From: Natrinema sp031626495
Lineage (GTDB): Archaea > Halobacteriota > Halobacteria > Halobacteriales > Natrialbaceae
Assembly (NCBI RefSeq): GCF_031626495.1
Contig: NZ_JAMQOJ010000004.1
Span: 1-64,000, forward strand
DNA: 64,000 bases
Direction of reading: 5' to 3'
The notes under the pieces were generated by a model. The model saw only the letters and a list, made by a program, of their open reading frames with translations. It had not been told where the DNA came from and did not search any database. This document shows, in pieces, positions 26,915 through 35,948 of the stretch (the stretch's first letter is position 1; every line of letters starts with the position of its first letter). The translations under genes were made by a program, and so were the position numbers.

Positions 26915-28873
26915 TCAGGCGTCCTCGTAGATCCGGTCGACGCGGTCGTCGAACCGCTCGAGGATGACGCGACGCTTCTTCTTCATCGTCGGGGTGAGCA
27001 TGTCGTTCTCCTCGGTGAACTCCTGGGGGACGAGTTCGAACTGTTTGATCGTCTCGTGTTTTTCGAAGTTCTCGTTGACTCGATCGACCTCCTGCCGGAT
27101 GTGGTCGCGGACCCGCTCGTCGTCGCACATCGCCTGCGGGTCCTCGGGGAGATCGATCCCTTCCTCCTCGGCCCACGAGCGGACGTGAGCCGTGTTGGGG
27201 ACCAGCAACGCGCCAATAAATTTCTCGCCGTCGCCGACGACCATCGCTTGCTCGACGACCTCGCTGGCGGCGAAGGCGTCCTCGAGCGGGCCGGGCGCGA
27301 CGTTCTTGCCCGTCGAGAGGACGATGATCTGCTTGACGCGGTCGCGGAACTCGAGGTAGCCGTCGGGCCGGATGTGAATGATGTCGCCGGTCCGGAACCA
27401 GCGTTCGCCGTCGTCGTCCTCCGTGAACGCGCCCTGTGTCGCGCCGGGCTTGTTCCAGTAGCCCTGCGTGACGTTCGGGCCCTTCACCAGGAGTTCCCCG
27501 ACGTCGCCGGGGTCGTCTGCGAACGCCTCCTGATCGGCGACGGTCTCGTCGACTGTTACGTCGACGTTGACGAGCGGCGCGCCGATAGTGCCGATCTTCA
27601 CGGCGTCTGGCGGATTCGTCGAGACGACCGGCGCGGTTTCCGTCAGGCCGTACCCCTCGAAGATCGGGAGCCCCATCGCGTGGTAGAGCCGACAGAGCTC
27701 CGGCGAGAGGCTACCGCCGCCGCTGATGAGCAGTTCGATCTCGCCGCCCAGCGCCTCGCGGACCGACGAGAAGACGAGTTTGTCCGCGACCGCCTGTTTG
27801 GCTTTCAGTAGCGGCCCCGGCGACTCGGTCCGCTGGTACTGCACGCCCACGTCCGTCGCCCACTCGAAGATCCGCTCCGACACGCTCGAGCCGCTGGCCT
27901 CCTCGCGAATGGCGTCGTAGATCTTCTCGTAGACCCGTGGGACGCTCGTCGCCGTCGTCGGGCTGACGGTGCTGAAGTCCTCCTGCAGCGTGTCCGGGCT
28001 CTCCGCGTAGGCGACGCAGGCACCGCTGGCGAACAGCCCGAAGTGCCCCGCGGTTCGCTCGAAGACGTGGGCCAGCGGCAGGTACGACATCGCCAGCGAC
28101 TCCTCGTCTAACACCGGCACGTCGTCGTCCCTGTCCGGGCGCGGCGCGAACCGCTTCCGGATCGCGTTGACGTTCGACCGGAAGTTCCCGTGGGTGAGTT
28201 GGACGCCCTTCGGCTGGCCCGTCGTCCCGCTGGTGTAGATCAGGCTCGCCAGATCGTCCCACTCCGTCTCGTCGATCCGTTCCTCGTAGGCCTCGAGATC
28301 GAACGTCTCCTCGCCGCGGGCGTAGACCTCGCCGAGAGTGTAGATGTCGTCGCGGTCGTCGTACCCCTCGGTCTCGTCGATCGAGACGATGAACTCGAGG
28401 TCGAGAGCGTCCTCGACGTCGAGCACCTTCTCGAGGAGCTCCTCGTTCTCGACGACGACGCCGTCTGCGTCGGGGTCGTCGAGCAGATACTCGACCTGAT
28501 CGGGAGAAGAACTCGTGTAGACGGTCGTGATGACTGCGCCGGCCGAAAGCAAGGCGAAGTCAGACTGGGCCCACTCCATCCGCGTGTTCGAGAAGAGGCC
28601 GACCCGATCCCCCGTTTCGACTCCCAGGTCGCGAAAACCAGCCGAGAGGTTGCGAACGATATCGCGCATCTCGGCGTAGGAAATCGTCCGGAACTCGCCG
28701 GGCGTCGCCGCGGGCAGAACCGAGTCGGCCAGCGATCGGTCGTAGATCCCTCCCTTGTACTTCTGTGCCGGTCGATTCGTGTTCCGCTCGGCCGATTCCT
28801 CGAACATCCGTGCGAGCGTCGTCTCCCCGATGACCTCGTCTTCGTACTCCCGTTCGGTATCCAACCAGTTCAT
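26915..28873 (-). CDS. Long-chain acyl-CoA synthetase (AMP-forming)
   Basis: 652-residue ANL-superfamily adenylate-forming enzyme that activates fatty acids to acyl-CoA. Signature P-loop is LASLIYTSGTTGQPKGVQLT, the A4/A5 region includes LPIFEGYGLTETAPVVSTN, the hinge is WFRTGDIIHIRPDGYLEFRD, and the catalytic Lys region is LSTGKNVAPGPLEDAFA. The 60-residue insert between these and the C-terminal EENDMLTPTMKKKRRVILER are typical of eukaryote-like long-chain forms (FAA/ACSL). A GTTTTATCG TATA-like element on the minus strand at 28898-28906 supports the ATG at 28873. It may supply acyl-CoA for a pathway ending in the thiolase 7 kb away. Confidence 0.95.
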   Translation of the reverse strand: MNWLDTEREYEDEVIGETTLARMFEESAERNTNRPAQKYKGGIYDRSLADSVLPAATPGEFRTISYAEMRDIVRNLSAGFRDLGVETGDRVGLFSNTRMEWAQSDFALLSAGAVITTVYTSSSPDQVEYLLDDPDADGVVVENEELLEKVLDVEDALDLEFIVSIDETEGYDDRDDIYTLGEVYARGEETFDLEAYEERIDETEWDDLASLIYTSGTTGQPKGVQLTHGNFRSNVNAIRKRFAPRPDRDDDVPVLDEESLAMSYLPLAHVFERTAGHFGLFASGACVAYAESPDTLQEDFSTVSPTTATSVPRVYEKIYDAIREEASGSSVSERIFEWATDVGVQYQRTESPGPLLKAKQAVADKLVFSSVREALGGEIELLISGGGSLSPELCRLYHAMGLPIFEGYGLTETAPVVSTNPPDAVKIGTIGAPLVNVDVTVDETVADQEAFADDPGDVGELLVKGPNVTQGYWNKPGATQGAFTEDDDGERWFRTGDIIHIRPDGYLEFRDRVKQIIVLSTGKNVAPGPLEDAFAASEVVEQAMVVGDGEKFIGALLVPNTAHVRSWAEEEGIDLPEDPQAMCDDERVRDHIRQEVDRVNENFEKHETIKQFELVPQEFTEENDMLTPTMKKKRRVILERFDDRVDRIYEDA

Positions 28874-29047
28874 ATATGCGTGAGAGTAGCTCCCGTGCGA
28901 TAAAACGTGATGAAACGGATTTCATCCGCCGCTGCGTTTATATTCCGGCCCCGTTCGGCGAAAAATCAGCTCAGAAGGGTGAAATAGACCGGTACACGGA
29001 AAAGAACCGAACGTTGATTGTCGACGGACCGATGGCCGCTTGCAGGC

Positions 29048-29968
29048 TCACTCCCGCCCCTCGAGGTAGCCAAGCACACCACGCGTGTTCATCACCGCCT
29101 CCGAACTCGACTTCTCCGCGCCCCAGACGTCGTCCATCGCCGCCGTTTCGGCGAAGTATTCGATCACTGCCTCGTCGTCCTCGAGTTCGTCGCGTTTCGC
29201 CTCGACCGCCGCGACCCACTCCTCGAGGACGGTCGCGTACTCGTCGAGCGCGTCCGCGGCGTCGTCGCCGACGTAGCGTGGTCCGAAGTGGGGGTAGCAG
29301 AACACGTCGGGATCGAGTTCTTTCAGGGTCTCGACGTCCTCGAGACACTGCTCGAGGTCGAACTGCGAGGGCGGCGAAGTCTCCCTGATCTCCTCGGTCT
29401 GTGGCACCCAGATGCCGGCCGCGTCGGCGACGAAGACCGCGTCGTTCGCCGGATCCTCGAAGACGACCTGATGGGGCGCGTGGCCGGGTGCCGCGTGAAC
29501 GCGTAGTTCGTGCGTGCCGAGGTCGATGGCGTCGCCGTCCTCGATTTCGACGATCCGGTCCTCGGGGATCGGCTCGGGTTCGACGTAGTAGTCCCACTGC
29601 TCACCGACGGCCGCTTTCGTCCCCGCGACCAGCCGCGAGGGGTCGGCCAGATGATCGGCGCCGAGCGCCGGCACGTAGACGTTTGCGTTCGGACAGTCGC
29701 GAGCGAGAAAGCCCGCGCCACCGGCGTGATCGAGGTGGATGTGCGTCACCGCGATCACCTCGAGGGCCGCCCGATCGATGCCGACCTCGTCGAGCGCCTC
29801 GAGAAGGAGGTCGTAGTTGGTTCCGATACCGGTGTCGACGACCGCGGGTCGGTCGTCGTCGATGATGTAGACGGCGCCGTACCCGCTGGTTCCGTACATT
29901 CCCGTGTCGAGATAGTAGAGATCCGAACAGTCACCGGTCGTGACTTCGTGGACGTCTCCGACTTCCAT
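29048..29968 (-). CDS. MBL-fold metallo-hydrolase
   Basis: About 306 residues of a cytoplasmic metallo-beta-lactamase-fold hydrolase. The metal motif VTHIHLDHAGGAGFLAR gives H-x-H-x-D-H; further ligands are in HAAPGHAPHQVVFED and near CYPHFGPRYVG. After the core, a C-terminal helical region (ALDEYATVLEEWVAAVEAK) is typical of glyoxalase II-like/SoxH-like haloarchaeal members. The start MEVGDVHEVTTGDCSDL at 29968 is where conserved sequence begins. The substrate is unknown, possibly a thioester or lactone. It is divergent from the membrane histidine kinase. Confidence 0.88.
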   Translation of the reverse strand: MEVGDVHEVTTGDCSDLYYLDTGMYGTSGYGAVYIIDDDRPAVVDTGIGTNYDLLLEALDEVGIDRAALEVIAVTHIHLDHAGGAGFLARDCPNANVYVPALGADHLADPSRLVAGTKAAVGEQWDYYVEPEPIPEDRIVEIEDGDAIDLGTHELRVHAAPGHAPHQVVFEDPANDAVFVADAAGIWVPQTEEIRETSPPSQFDLEQCLEDVETLKELDPDVFCYPHFGPRYVGDDAADALDEYATVLEEWVAAVEAKRDELEDDEAVIEYFAETAAMDDVWGAEKSSSEAVMNTRGVLGYLEGRE

Positions 29969-30125
29969 ACCGGGAAACGTGTTAGCGGGGGGGATAAAAG
30001 CTCGCGTCGCGGGCGATCGGCGCAACCACGACGGAACGGGGCCGTTACAGACTTTACATCCCACCCTCTTGCACACGGTAGATGCTTCGAATCGCCCCGA
30101 AACCAACGCGGTCACCATCGCCGAG

Positions 30126-31268
30126 ATGAGCCACGATACGCCGGACTGGCTCGGCCTGCGCCCGTCGGCCCCGTGGCTCCGACAGGAGTCGGTCCCTTGG
30201 ATCGTCAGCGGCTTCGGCGGACTCTCGTTCGCCTTCCTCGTCGGCTGGTGGATCGTCTTCGCCGACCTGCTCGACGCGACCGCCGTTTTGCTCAGCCTCG
30301 CGCTGGTCGGCGGCCCGGCGCTCGGGCTCGTCTGGGGCGGTTACCACCTCGAGCGCAGTGACATCGACCCCTCCCGATACGGCCGCGTTCTCGAGTGGTT
30401 CTTCGGCGGCGCGCTCGGCTTTCTGCTGATCAACCTCCTGACGATGGCCGTCTTCCCCTGGTCGTTCGCGGGGAACGTCTCGTGGGCCCAGTTCGCGGCC
30501 AACGCGGGCGCTGTCGGCGGGTTCGCCGTCGGCTACGTCGAGGCGCGGGCGATCCAGCGCGAGGTCGAGGCGACGGCCGCCACCGTCCGCGCCGAACAGC
30601 TCGCGGACGAGCGGGAACTGCTGACCTATCTGAACGACCTCCTGCGACACGAGGTGCTGAACTCCTCACAGATCATCAGCGGCCACGCGACGCTGCTGCG
30701 CGAGGAGTGCGACGATGAGCGAACCCGCGAGCGTCTCGCGACGATCGAGCGCGAGAGCGACGACCTCGTCGGCGTCATCGAGGACGTGCGAGCGATGCTA
30801 GACGCAAACCGTGGACCGGAAGGCGGCGCCGTCGTCGATCTCACCGCCCTGCTCGAGGAGCAACTGGCCGACTGCCGCGCCCGGTACGACGACGCGACCG
30901 TCGAGGCCGAACTCCCCGAGGCCGTCGCGGTCAGGGGGAACAAGGGGCTCAGATGGGTCTTCTCGAACCTGCTCGAGAACGCGATCGAGCACAACGACGG
31001 CGACACCGCCCGCGTTCGCGTGACCGTCGACGCGGCACCCGAGACCGTCACTGTCACCGTGGCGGACGACGGGCCGGGGATTCCCGAAGCCACCAGAGAG
31101 ACGCTGTTCGAGCGCAAGTCGAACAACCACGGGCTCGGGCTCTACCTCTCGCGGATCCTCGCGAACAGATACGGCGGCACGGTCGAACTCGCCGAGACGG
31201 GAGCCGACGGCAGCGCGTTCGTCGTCACGCTGCCGCGTGCGGGCGGCGACGGAGACACGGCCGCCTGA
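30126..31268 (+). CDS. Membrane-bound sensor histidine kinase
   Basis: About 380 residues. The N-terminal four-helix membrane sensor (SVPWIVSGFGGLSFAFLVGW, TAVLLSLALVGGPALGLVW, ALGFLLINLLTMAVFPW and AANAGAVGGFAVGYVEARA) leads into a coiled linker. The H-box is LNDLLRHEVLNSSQIISGHA. The HATPase has N-box FSNLLENAIEHNDGD, G1 VADDGPGIPEATR and G2 NNHGLGLYLSRILANRYGG. There is no PAS or HAMP domain. It resembles the small membrane kinases common in haloarchaea. The stimulus is unknown; it abuts the 3' end of the CDF exporter (convergent, no gap). Confidence 0.9.
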   Translation: MSHDTPDWLGLRPSAPWLRQESVPWIVSGFGGLSFAFLVGWWIVFADLLDATAVLLSLALVGGPALGLVWGGYHLERSDIDPSRYGRVLEWFFGGALGFLLINLLTMAVFPWSFAGNVSWAQFAANAGAVGGFAVGYVEARAIQREVEATAATVRAEQLADERELLTYLNDLLRHEVLNSSQIISGHATLLREECDDERTRERLATIERESDDLVGVIEDVRAMLDANRGPEGGAVVDLTALLEEQLADCRARYDDATVEAELPEAVAVRGNKGLRWVFSNLLENAIEHNDGDTARVRVTVDAAPETVTVTVADDGPGIPEATRETLFERKSNNHGLGLYLSRILANRYGGTVELAETGADGSAFVVTLPRAGGDGDTAA

Positions 31269-32183
31269 TCAGCGCTCCTCGACCGACTCCTTCCACTCGC
31301 CGATGCCCGAGGGATCGAGGTGGACGTGCGCGTCGCCGACCTCCTCGAGCGCGCGCAGGCGATCGACCAGATCCGACTCGATGTCGTGGGCCTCGCGGAA
31401 CGGCATATCGCCGTCGACCTCGACGTGGACCTCGACCTCGAGGACGGTCCCGTCGTAGAAGACGGTGAGGTCGTGGACGCCCTCGACGGCCGGATGCCGG
31501 CGGAGCGCCGCCGTGATCTCCCCGCGCTTTTCTGGGCCGGGCGCAGCGCCGATGAGGTAGTCGACGTTCTCCTTGCCGATCTCGACGCCCTGATAGACGA
31601 CGAGGAGACTGACGAGGCCGCCGGCTGCCGGGTCGAGCAGCGGCAGGTTCACCAGTACCCCGAGGACGCCGACGATGGCGGCGATCGACGTGTAGATGTC
31701 GTTCAGACAGTCTTTGGCGAGCGCCGCGAGGGCCGTCGACTGCAGGCCCTCGTTGATCTCCACGGTGTAGCGATAGACGAGGTACATATCGAGGATCGCG
31801 AAGCCGAGTGCCCCGAGCAGCAACACGCTGAACTCGATTTCCGTCCCGTACAGCAGCCCCTGAACGGACCGGTAGAGCAGGTTGAGGCCGAGCAGGGCGA
31901 TGACCGCCCCGACGAACAGCGCGGTCAGCGGTTCGATCCGGTCGTGGCCGTGGGGATGGGTGTCGTCGGGTTCGTCGAACGCGCTCCGGCCCCAGACGAG
32001 AACGACGACGCTGGCGACCAGATCCGCGAGCGAGTGGGCCGCGTCCGCGAGCAGGGCGACGCTGCCGAAGGCGAGTCCAGCCGCCCCCTCAACGACGATC
32101 TTGACGACGTTGCCGAGGACGTTCGCCCACGACGCCCGTGCGAACCCGTTCCGTCCGCCGTCCGCGGCAACGTCTCCGGACAT
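31269..32183 (-). CDS. Cation diffusion facilitator (CDF) metal exporter
   Basis: 304 residues. The membrane domain has the metal-site residues in LLADAAHSLADLVASVVVL (helix 2) and ALAKDCLNDIYTSIAAIVG (helix 5), with the His-rich start of helix 3 in DDTHPHGHDRIEPLTALF. The C-terminal ferredoxin-like dimerisation domain (HPAVEGVHDLTVFYDG, VEVHVEVDGDMPFREAHDI, AHVHLDPS) completes the family architecture. It probably exports Zn2+, Mn2+, Fe2+ or a related metal in exchange for H+. The start MSGDVAADGGRNGFARASWA at 32183 avoids an Arg-rich upstream extension. Confidence 0.93.
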   Translation of the reverse strand: MSGDVAADGGRNGFARASWANVLGNVVKIVVEGAAGLAFGSVALLADAAHSLADLVASVVVLVWGRSAFDEPDDTHPHGHDRIEPLTALFVGAVIALLGLNLLYRSVQGLLYGTEIEFSVLLLGALGFAILDMYLVYRYTVEINEGLQSTALAALAKDCLNDIYTSIAAIVGVLGVLVNLPLLDPAAGGLVSLLVVYQGVEIGKENVDYLIGAAPGPEKRGEITAALRRHPAVEGVHDLTVFYDGTVLEVEVHVEVDGDMPFREAHDIESDLVDRLRALEEVGDAHVHLDPSGIGEWKESVEER

Positions 32184-32342
32184 GGCTCGATTTAGAGGGA
32201 GTCTAACCTTGGCTCTTTTCCTTCCGCGGCCGGCGGCGGGGCAGTCGATGGCCGATTCCGGGGTTTCGCAACGCTCATACCGATTCCGTGAGTCCCCTGG
32301 CACAGTCGGGCGACAGAGTTCGCTCGCCCACCGGAACCAGCT

Positions 32343-32750
32343 ATGGCAGCCGACCACCCCCTCGTTCGACTCGAGACGCTCGCGCTGATCGCCGTCGGCG
32401 GCTTCGCCGGCGCGAACCTCCGGCTATTCGCGATGGGGCTGTTTCCGGACGTGCCCTCGATCGTCCTCGTCAACGCCGTCGGAAGCGCGGTGCTGGGCTT
32501 TCTGGTTTACGAAGCCGAGTACGCTGGCCACATCGGCTCCGAGACGCGAACCGTCTTCGCGACCGGGTTTCTCTCCTCGCTGACGACCTACAGCACGTTC
32601 GCGATGCAGACCGCGTCCGCGTCGGGGCCGCTCGCGATCGTCGGGATCGTCGCCGCCAACTACGGCCTCGGCGCTGTCGGCGTCCTCGCGGGCCGGGCGC
32701 TGGCCCGCCGCGTCGGCCAGTCGCGGCCGGCCGGAGGTGAGACGGCGTGA
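32343..32750 (+). CDS. crcB1: Fluoride channel subunit CrcB/Fluc (first of a pair)
   Basis: 135-residue four-helix protein. Fluc marks are GGFAGANLRLFAMG, the central LVNAVGSAVLGFLVYEAEYA with the conserved Asn, and the TM3-break region GFLSSLTTYSTFAMQT. Fluc channels export toxic fluoride as dimers. The upstream frame starts cleanly at MAADHPLVRLETLALI. Its TGA overlaps the next gene's GTG (32747-32750). The GANLR element here differs from the G-x-x-x-R of the second subunit, consistent with subunit specialisation. Confidence 0.9.
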   Translation: MAADHPLVRLETLALIAVGGFAGANLRLFAMGLFPDVPSIVLVNAVGSAVLGFLVYEAEYAGHIGSETRTVFATGFLSSLTTYSTFAMQTASASGPLAIVGIVAANYGLGAVGVLAGRALARRVGQSRPAGGETA

Positions 32751-33205
32751 GCGCGGCGAGTATCAGCCCGAGCGCTGCGATGGTCGCGGCCGCGCTCCTC
32801 CGCTGGCTGCTCGCCGACGGCATCGCCGCGTTCGAACCCGAGCCGGCCCACGTCGTCGGAACTGGCGGCGCGATCGGTGCGGTCTGCCGCCACTGGGTCG
32901 GCCGGCAGGTTTCGAGACGAGTCGCGAGCTCTCGATTCCCGCTCGCGACGTTCGTCGTCAACGTCGTCGGCAGTTTCGTACTCGGACTGCTCGTCTTCGC
33001 GGGCGCGAGCGAGTCGGCGCTCCGACTCGCGGGCACCGGGATCTGCGGCTCGTTCACGACTTTTTCCTCGTTTTCCGCCGAAACGGTTCGGCTGTACGAG
33101 CGCGGCGACCGCGCCCTCGCGGTCGGCAACGCCGCGGCCAATCTCGCCTGCTCGCTCGCGGCGATCGGTCTGGCGTGGGGTCTCGTCGTCGCGACGCCGC
33201 TCTGA
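32747..33205 (+). CDS. crcB2: Fluoride channel subunit CrcB/Fluc (second of a pair)
   Basis: 152 residues from a GTG that overlaps the first crcB stop codon. It carries the canonical Fluc motifs GTGGAIGAVCRHWVGRQVS, FPLATFVVNVVGSFVLGLL and GICGSFTTFSSFSAETVRL. An extra hydrophobic segment of about 35 residues (SAAMVAAALLRWLLADGIAA) precedes the core. Since the two genes are translationally coupled and diverged, they probably form the antiparallel heterodimer seen where species carry two crcB genes. The extra N-terminal segment is unusual for the family. Confidence 0.9.
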   Translation: MSAASISPSAAMVAAALLRWLLADGIAAFEPEPAHVVGTGGAIGAVCRHWVGRQVSRRVASSRFPLATFVVNVVGSFVLGLLVFAGASESALRLAGTGICGSFTTFSSFSAETVRLYERGDRALAVGNAAANLACSLAAIGLAWGLVVATPL

Positions 33206-33346
33206 GACTCGGTGAGACGCAGCCCGCTCGCGCGCTCGAGACAGGTTAGCGATCGGTCAGAAGTGGTACCAAGCCGCACGGCCTCGAGCGATCGTTTCGC
33301 GTTCGACCCGCGGTAGGTTTATGTCCGGGCTGCGTTAGACGCCGCT

Positions 33347-33922
33347 ATGGAGGCTCGCCAATCCGCGTGGCGTATCTATCGCGAGTCGCTCCCGATCCTC
33401 GTGGTCAGCCTCGCCGGCGGGATCTTCGCAGGGGCGGTACTGGGCTCGAAGGGAATGACCGAAGGATTCCAGCGGTTTCCCGGTATGCTGTTGTTGCTTC
33501 CCGCCTTCCTCGCGACCCGGGGGAACGTCTACGGGGCGCTCGGGGCGCGCATCTCGAGCGGGCTCCACCAGGGGATGATCGACCCCGAGTTCTCGTGGGA
33601 TCGGCGGCTGATCAACGCCGTCGCGGCCTCGTTCATCAACGGGATCAGTATCTCGATCTTCATCGCCGTCGTCTCGTGGGGCATCCTACACGTGCTCGGG
33701 CGGGAATCCGCCAGACTCATCGAACTCGTCTCGATCATGCTGGTCTCGGGGATTCTGACCTCCACGACACTGATCTTCGGGTTGCTGGCGCTGGTCTTCG
33801 CGAGCTACCAGTACGGCCTCGACCCGGACAACCTGATCGGCCCGATCGTCACCACGCTCGGCGACGTCTTCGGCGTCGTCTTCCTCTTCATCGCGCTCAC
33901 CGTCGCCGAGGTGATCTTCTGA
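33347..33922 (+). CDS. MgtE/SLC41-type divalent cation transporter, membrane half 1
   Basis: 191 residues comprising a single MgtE-type membrane domain of five helices, without the N-terminal and CBS domains of bacterial MgtE. Family features are ESLPILVVSLAGGIFAGAVL, LLLLPAFLATRGNVYGALGA (the conserved P-x-x-x-x-x-x-G-N region in helix 2) and IVTTLGDVFGVVFLFIALT (D in the ion path). The stop overlaps the start of the second half by one base (TGATG). Probably it transports Mg2+ or another divalent ion as a heterodimer with the next product. Confidence 0.88.
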   Translation: MEARQSAWRIYRESLPILVVSLAGGIFAGAVLGSKGMTEGFQRFPGMLLLLPAFLATRGNVYGALGARISSGLHQGMIDPEFSWDRRLINAVAASFINGISISIFIAVVSWGILHVLGRESARLIELVSIMLVSGILTSTTLIFGLLALVFASYQYGLDPDNLIGPIVTTLGDVFGVVFLFIALTVAEVIF

Positions 33923-34503
33923 TGGCGGCCGCGGGGGCCGACGACCCGCTCGACACCTGGACGATCAGACACATCGTCGGCACGATGTTCCCCATCCTGC
34001 TCGTCCTCTCGATGCTCGAGATGGGATCGGGCTACGTCCTCTCGGCGCTCGAGGAGACCTACCTCTCGAACCCGACGCTGCTCGTGCTCGTCCCCGTGAT
34101 GATCGGGATGGGCGGTAATCTCGGCGCGATCCTCTCCTCGCGGCTCTCGACCCGACTGCATCTGGGGCTGCTCGAGTTCGACCCGCGGAACGAAGTGCTG
34201 TGGACGAACGTACTGGCGATCCTGGGGCTCGCGGCGACGGTCTTCTCTGCACTCGGCGTCACCGCCTGGTTCGTCGGACAGGTCATCGCCCAACCGATGC
34301 CCCTGACCGATCTCCTCCTGATCTCGATCGTCAGCGGCATGCTACTGGCCGTGATCGCTATCGTACTGAGCCTCGGCGCGACCTACATTTCCTATACGCG
34401 GGGGCTGGACCCGGACGACACGACCATTCCGGTGGTGACGAACCTCTGTGACATCCTCGGCGTGATCGTTCTCTCGGTGGTCGCGCTCGTCGTCCTGAAC
34501 TGA
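33922..34503 (+). CDS. MgtE/SLC41-type divalent cation transporter, membrane half 2
   Basis: 193 residues with the same five-helix MgtE fold. LLVLVPVMIGMGGNLGAILS carries the conserved P and GGNLG, and VVTNLCDILGVIVLSVVAL carries the C-terminal Asp. It is clearly paralogous to the preceding gene but diverged (GNLGAILSSRLSTRLHLGLL versus GNVYGALGARISSGLHQGM). The start ATG at 33922 uses the last base of the preceding stop. Together the pair equals the two-repeat layout of eukaryotic SLC41 proteins. It is convergent with the PhoU/TrkA-C gene downstream. Confidence 0.88.
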   Translation: MAAAGADDPLDTWTIRHIVGTMFPILLVLSMLEMGSGYVLSALEETYLSNPTLLVLVPVMIGMGGNLGAILSSRLSTRLHLGLLEFDPRNEVLWTNVLAILGLAATVFSALGVTAWFVGQVIAQPMPLTDLLLISIVSGMLLAVIAIVLSLGATYISYTRGLDPDDTTIPVVTNLCDILGVIVLSVVALVVLN

Positions 34504-34626
34504 GCGACGACGCCGAGCGAAACAGGCGCGACTACGCGATGTGGAAACCCGAGAACGGACGATCTCCCGTCATAGCTTCACCTTGTGACCAGAGCCACTT
34601 AAACGGCGAACGGAATGGAACCGCCG

Positions 34627-35835
34627 TCAGGTGGTCGCCAGTTCCCGGAAAGCCGCTGCGGCCGTCCGGGTCCCTTTCGAGATGAGCACGTCGCCCCCGC
34701 GGAGTTCGGCGTCGGCATCGGCGACGAGGAGCCAGCCGTCGCTCGGCCGCCGGATGGCGATCACCGACATCGTCGAGTCGGAATCGGGAACGCCGGCGGT
34801 GACCGCGGTCCCGTCGAGGTCGCTACCCTCCTCGACCACGACGCGAGTGATGATTTCGTCGCTCTCCTGAACGGCCAACTGGACGACCGGGTGGACGTCG
34901 ATGTCCCGCAGGACGCCCTCGCTGATCTCGAGTGCGGTGTCGCTGATTCGCTCCGTGCTGCTGCCCAGTTGGATCAACCCCCGCAGGACGACCGGGTCCG
35001 CCGCGTCGGCGGCCGCGCGGAGCGTCCAGGCCTCGAATCGAGACTGCATCGCGTCGACCTCGACCTCGAGGTTGCGGACCTCTTCGGCGAGTTCCTCGCT
35101 GTCGAACAGCACGCTGCTGTAGGCCAGATCGACCGCCAGTTCGGAGAAGTCCTTCATGTGGACGATCGTGTCGACGGCCCGTTCCAGGTCGTCGATGTCC
35201 GGCGCCTCGACGGTCGGCGCTTCGTAGCCGTCGCCGGTCAGCGTCTCGTAGACGTCGCCGATCGCCGTGTCGGGGCCTCGGAGGAGGGCCACGTCGTCGG
35301 CCTCGATGCGCGTGTTCGGCCCCGGATTGAGCAGCCAGTCGGTACCCCGCCGGAGTGCGATTACGCGTACGCCCGTCTCCGACTCGAGGTCGATGTCCGC
35401 GAGCGTCCGCCCGGCGTAGGGAGAGTCGGGAGCGACGACGCCCCGGACCAGCGTCTCGGCCGCCTCGGGCAGCGCCGCTCGCATCGCTTCGGGTAAGCCC
35501 ATATCCTCGAGGACGATCTTCGCGATATCGCCGGCGGCGTCGCTGATCTCGTCGGCCGCACCGACGATACCTAGCACGGGCGCGAGCTGTTCCGCGTCGG
35601 CCGGTTTCCGGGCGGCCATTAAGAGACTCATTCGCGCGCGAAGCTCGAGGACGTCCATCCGCTCTTCTAACCGGAGCACCTCGGTCGCGAGCTCCTCGCT
35701 GCGGTGGAGGACAGCCGAGTACGAGAGGTCGATCAGCAGCTCCGCGGTGTCTTTCATCTCCACGAGTACGTCCTTGACGCTGACGGGCTCGTACTCGATT
35801 GGGGCCGACGACGTCTCGCCCTCGAGCGGGTCCAT
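34627..35835 (-). CDS. Duplicated PhoU-TrkA-C regulatory protein, potassium channel/transport-associated family
   Basis: About 402 soluble residues. A PhoU-like helical domain (about 15-110, VKDVLVEMKDTAELLIDLSY) is followed by a TrkA-C/RCK-C domain (about 120-205, GVRVIALRRGTDWLLNPGP), then a second PhoU-like domain (about 215-310, IVHMKDFSELAVDLAYSSVL) and a second TrkA-C domain (about 320-400, MSVIAIRRPSDGWLLVADAD). The two halves are internal duplicates. No membrane segment or Rossmann nucleotide domain is present, so it must act on a separate channel or transporter. The adjacent convergent MgtE-like pair is the natural candidate partner. The start MDPLEGETSSAPIEY at 35835 removes an implausible leader. 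Confidence 0.87.
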   Translation of the reverse strand: MDPLEGETSSAPIEYEPVSVKDVLVEMKDTAELLIDLSYSAVLHRSEELATEVLRLEERMDVLELRARMSLLMAARKPADAEQLAPVLGIVGAADEISDAAGDIAKIVLEDMGLPEAMRAALPEAAETLVRGVVAPDSPYAGRTLADIDLESETGVRVIALRRGTDWLLNPGPNTRIEADDVALLRGPDTAIGDVYETLTGDGYEAPTVEAPDIDDLERAVDTIVHMKDFSELAVDLAYSSVLFDSEELAEEVRNLEVEVDAMQSRFEAWTLRAAADAADPVVLRGLIQLGSSTERISDTALEISEGVLRDIDVHPVVQLAVQESDEIITRVVVEEGSDLDGTAVTAGVPDSDSTMSVIAIRRPSDGWLLVADADAELRGGDVLISKGTRTAAAAFRELATT

Positions 35836-35948
35836 ACCTCGAAAGAGGAAGTCCCGCGGAAAAAACGTTTCCCGCCAGCGGCGCTCGACGGCGACGCGGC
35901 CTTCCGACACGGTTTTGCCCGGGCGCAAAGAACGCACGACTAATACCA

